A DNA stretch of 8,618 nucleotides, taken from Desulfovibrionaceae bacterium UBA930. GTDB taxonomy: Bacteria > Desulfobacterota > Desulfovibrionia > Desulfovibrionales > Desulfovibrionaceae. Every line of letters starts with the position of its first letter. Position 1 is the first letter of the stretch. The stretch is from the NCBI GenBank assembly GCA_002293605.1, contig DBDO01000244.1, positions 705 to 9,322 of the forward strand, in the 5' to 3' direction. This document shows positions 7,001 through 8,618 of this stretch, piece after piece. The position numbers and the translations under genes were made by a program. The notes under the pieces are model-generated. The model was given only the letters and a program-made list of their open reading frames with translations, made no database searches and was not told the origin of the DNA.

Positions 7001-8618
7001 GCTCACCAACAACCTCAGCACCATATCAGCGGGGCAGGATCTTTTTATTGCCGCCGATACTCTCAAAAATACCGGTTTGGATCTGTATGAGACAGCAGAA
7101 GTCTTCCGGCACTTTTTTTCCATGGGCAAACATAATGAATGGGAGGGCAGCCACACCCAAACATGGACGTACTCCACTCTTTACAAGTCCATCCCCGCTG
7201 TGCTCACAGCCGGGCGGACTTTGCACATCAACGCCAGGCAGGGTTATGACAGCTCAGGGCGCGCGAATGCGGATTATGTCGGCGCGTACAGCGGTTCGCC
7301 CGCGTACCGGGGACTCAGCATTAGCGGCATCGGCCTCAATACCCCTGCGGCTGTTGCTATAAATGCCCCTGCAGCTATTGGTGCGCTTTCGCCTCCTGTG
7401 AGTCCGGGGGGAAGGCCCGGCTTCTTTATGCCCGACATTTCTTTGGGCGGACTTTTCTCCTTAAGCGCCAACCCCAACCACCCCTATCTTGTGGAGAGCA
7501 ATCCCGCCCTGACCAATATGGCCAGTTTTTACGGCTCAGACTATTTCCTCACCAGAATAGGGTATGACTTGGCGGCGGAACAAAGAAAGCTCCTGGGCGA
7601 TGCTTTTTATGAAACCAGATTGGTGCGCGAGCAACTGCTGGCGCAAACCGGGCAGCGCTATCTCTTTGCGGGTGTGGTTGATGATGCGCAAACCATGCGC
7701 CTGCTTATGGACAATGCCCTTGAAGCAGGCAAAGCTTTCGGCCTTTCTGTAGGCGTATCGCTATCACCCGAGCAGGTGGCGAGTTTGACCAAGGACATCG
7801 TCTGGCTTGAGGAAGCGGAATATAACGGCCAGACCGTGCTGGTTCCCCGCCTGTACCTCTGTGAAGCCAGCAGGGCCGAGTTAAGCGTGCGCGGCGGCAC
7901 CGTGACCGGCGAAAGCGTGGTGCTTGAAGGCAACAATATTGCCAATGCCGGGATGATCCGCGGCAGCCGGGTTCAAATCAGCTCTCTGACGGATATCCTG
8001 AACCGTGGCGGGGAAATCACGGGCAAGAACGCCTTGTTTATTAAAAGCAACGGCAGCATCATCAACCAGAGCGGTACCCTTGGTGGCGGTACTGTGCATT
8101 TAGCGGCGGGCAAGGACATCCGTATGGAAACCCTCGCGCTGCTTAACACGCCCAACAGCAACTATACGCACACCACCCTGCAGCAGATGGCCGAAATCAA
8201 GGCTGGCGGCGATGTCGGCATGCAGGCGGGCAACGATATTGTGTTCCAGGGCGCGAAGGCGAATATCGGCGGCGCGGCCCTTCTTGTGGCCGGAAACGAT
8301 GTGCAACTGGTTTCAACCGCCGCAACGGAGCGTTACGAAGCCAGGAATATTCTGGAACGGCGCGAAGGCAATCTGGGTTCCGAGTTCTCCGGCGGAGATA
8401 TCCGCATCCAGGCCGGGCAGGACGTTCTGCTTGCCGGGTCATCCGTCAAGAGTGATGGAAATGCCTCTTTGCAAGCGGGCAGGAACATCGTGGCCGGGGC
8501 TGTCATGAATGAGCAGGAGAGCTATTTTCATATCTCTCGCGGCTCTTCCTACAAAAATACCCACCATAGCGAAAAAACGCAGAGCCAGGGCTCCGCCATC
8601 GCCGCTGAGGGCAATCTG
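4074..8618 (+). CDS. TpsA exoprotein: CdiA/FhaB-like filamentous haemagglutinin, 3'-truncated
   Basis: Large secreted adhesin or contact-dependent inhibition protein, partner of the preceding TpsB. The frame is open to the window's last base: 1515 codons, no stop. Signal peptide 1-26 (LILIFTLIFPSPLFAA), without the extended ESPR seen in many TpsA proteins. TPS secretion domain about 35-290, with both hallmark motifs, NPNL (100-103) and NPNG (141-144). First FHA repeat region about 290-870, rungs of about 20 residues, including a 41-residue tandem array (454-657). Tyr/Pro-rich region about 870-1137, interrupted by FHA-like rungs (966-1001). A conserved block about 1138-1260 (YLVESNP, GSDYFL, GYD, LVREQLLAQTGQRYL, DIVWLEE, VLVPRLY) like that of CdiA proteins. 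Second FHA region from about 1265, with xAGxDI rungs of the Fil_haemagg_2 type. The only cysteine is C1263. The C-terminus, which decides adhesin versus toxin carrier, is not in the window. Confidence 0.93.
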   Translation, partial: MKVENRSFISLILIFTLIFPSPLFAASVGGIVADHTAPPDHRPDVDQAPNGVPLVNIAAPSQSGLSHNQYSYFNVRNQGAILNNSTKDGQSLLGGIVTYNPNLGVSGSAKTILNEVTSSNRSQIQGYIEVFGQKADVILANPNGVTINGGGFINTDRATVTTGKPLLMGDSLRGFEVRQGDVTVEGLGINASNLTAFDIVSRASEINAEVHAQNLNIIAGQNRYDMVSGQVSALEADASEKPKIAIDTSLLGGMYAGSIRMLSTEKGVGVNLQGVLQSTKDMEINANGKLIVRAAKAEGDMRLAAMDHDLTVEKAAFANKAFTASGKNIEVAAGAALSAGTDIRLEAKKNVALADGAQAVSGKTLYVKARSAKVDKGATVASEGALSLAASGDISLAEGSLVSASEMALIQADSVKLATNSIVKSKTVAVEASSLDVQDASILAAENVTLKADSLGLSRTAVAAGKNVAMESASRITAEGANIQAMQDITLKTDSLDLDQASVVAGKSVAMESNILLKAVGAVLQAVGDLTLKAHSLALEQATVVAGNTVAMEGASQLAAEGANIQAAQDITLKAGSLGMDQATVVAGNTLAMEGTAALNAVNALFLAEKDLTLKAGTLGLGRTTVAAGNTMAMEGNTVVLDNSSVIAEGDAAISAGTFQMRGDAVGSLENLDLGRTSGVLYSGRNLSLTGRDSVSFRGGFAGSTENLSLGGVRLDAGERASLYSGYDMSLAYSGSMALDAVNILADGNLALTANALRLADSSLSSQGGLDAALGDLAVGKRSFLGAYSGLLLRSGSIVNEGLLFSGGDAALRVSGTLSNMKGADIFAQGTLQLTGADENSRMSRLLNNSANIESLSHLLLRADIVDNLGGSATVSQTKVGQAYLHIGMSDALPGYNADGSFRLVGSGEARYYRADKHAYGRVLDYTKEQKTLYGIPDGGRDHLQEWKTFYREEAAGDIKGAMLLAGRDMTVDANTLTNNLSTISAGQDLFIAADTLKNTGLDLYETAEVFRHFFSMGKHNEWEGSHTQTWTYSTLYKSIPAVLTAGRTLHINARQGYDSSGRANADYVGAYSGSPAYRGLSISGIGLNTPAAVAINAPAAIGALSPPVSPGGRPGFFMPDISLGGLFSLSANPNHPYLVESNPALTNMASFYGSDYFLTRIGYDLAAEQRKLLGDAFYETRLVREQLLAQTGQRYLFAGVVDDAQTMRLLMDNALEAGKAFGLSVGVSLSPEQVASLTKDIVWLEEAEYNGQTVLVPRLYLCEASRAELSVRGGTVTGESVVLEGNNIANAGMIRGSRVQISSLTDILNRGGEITGKNALFIKSNGSIINQSGTLGGGTVHLAAGKDIRMETLALLNTPNSNYTHTTLQQMAEIKAGGDVGMQAGNDIVFQGAKANIGGAALLVAGNDVQLVSTAATERYEARNILERREGNLGSEFSGGDIRIQAGQDVLLAGSSVKSDGNASLQAGRNIVAGAVMNEQESYFHISRGSSYKNTHHSEKTQSQGSAIAAEGNL
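5433..6044 (+). repeat. Five tandem 123-bp (41-residue) repeats inside the tpsA FHA region
   Basis: Units start at 5433, 5556, 5679, 5802 and 5925; the first four are exactly 41 codons, the last 40. Each follows the pattern S-L-x-L-x-(Q/R)-(A/T)-x-V-x-A-G-(K/N)-x-x-A-M-E-(S/G) … D-(I/L)-T-L-K-A-(G/D/H). Each unit equals two beta-helix rungs of about 20 residues. Units 1 and 3 share AEGANIQA(M/A)QDITLK in their second half, while units 2 and 4 share an AV.A…DLTLK version, suggesting an 82-residue (246-bp) higher-order period. A more diverged 40-residue unit precedes at 5313-5432. Confidence 0.85.

Overview
The window looks like a chromosomal segment from a Gram-negative bacterium. The two-partner secretion pair (an outer-membrane TpsB pore plus a TpsA exoprotein with a Sec signal) requires an outer membrane. 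The GC-rich codon use of the first two genes, and the pairing of an ECF-type metal-uptake ATPase with an MtaD-type deaminase, remind me of Desulfovibrionaceae (Desulfovibrio/Bilophila-like). That taxon is a guess from resemblance, not something the sequence proves.

Layout, all genes on the + strand: (1) 2-586, 3' part of a CbiO/EcfA-type ABC ATPase cut by the window's left edge. (2) 587-689, a short GC-rich intergenic stretch packed with tetraloop hairpins, possibly a dispersed repeat that reaches into the end of the ATPase gene. (3) 690-2015, a complete MtaD-like adenosine-derivative deaminase. (4) 2016-2126, an AT-rich gap with a weak terminator candidate and a promoter whose spacer holds a perfect 7-4-7 inverted repeat. 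(5) 2127-3869, a complete TpsB transporter of the FhaC/ShlB/CdiB family. (6) 3870-4073, a second AT-rich gap with a near-consensus sigma-70 promoter. (7) 4074-8618, a TpsA filamentous-haemagglutinin protein, 1515 residues seen, open at the right edge.

The first two genes are housekeeping (metal uptake; nucleoside/SAM by-product recycling) and have no evident link to the last two. TpsB and TpsA form one functional unit. TpsA would cross the inner membrane by Sec, be recognised in the periplasm through its NPNL/NPNG-bearing TPS domain by the POTRA domains of TpsB, and be threaded to the surface as a long beta-helix. The TpsA order is signal peptide, TPS domain, first FHA repeat region, Tyr/Pro-rich non-repeat region, a conserved SDYFL...LVREQ block, second FHA repeat region. 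That is the order of CdiA contact-dependent inhibition proteins, so a variable C-terminal toxin and an immunity gene may lie just beyond the window; neither is visible here.

The most distinctive features are a 41-residue (123-bp) tandem repeat array in the first FHA region with signs of an 82-residue higher-order period, and the operator-like palindrome inside the tpsB promoter.
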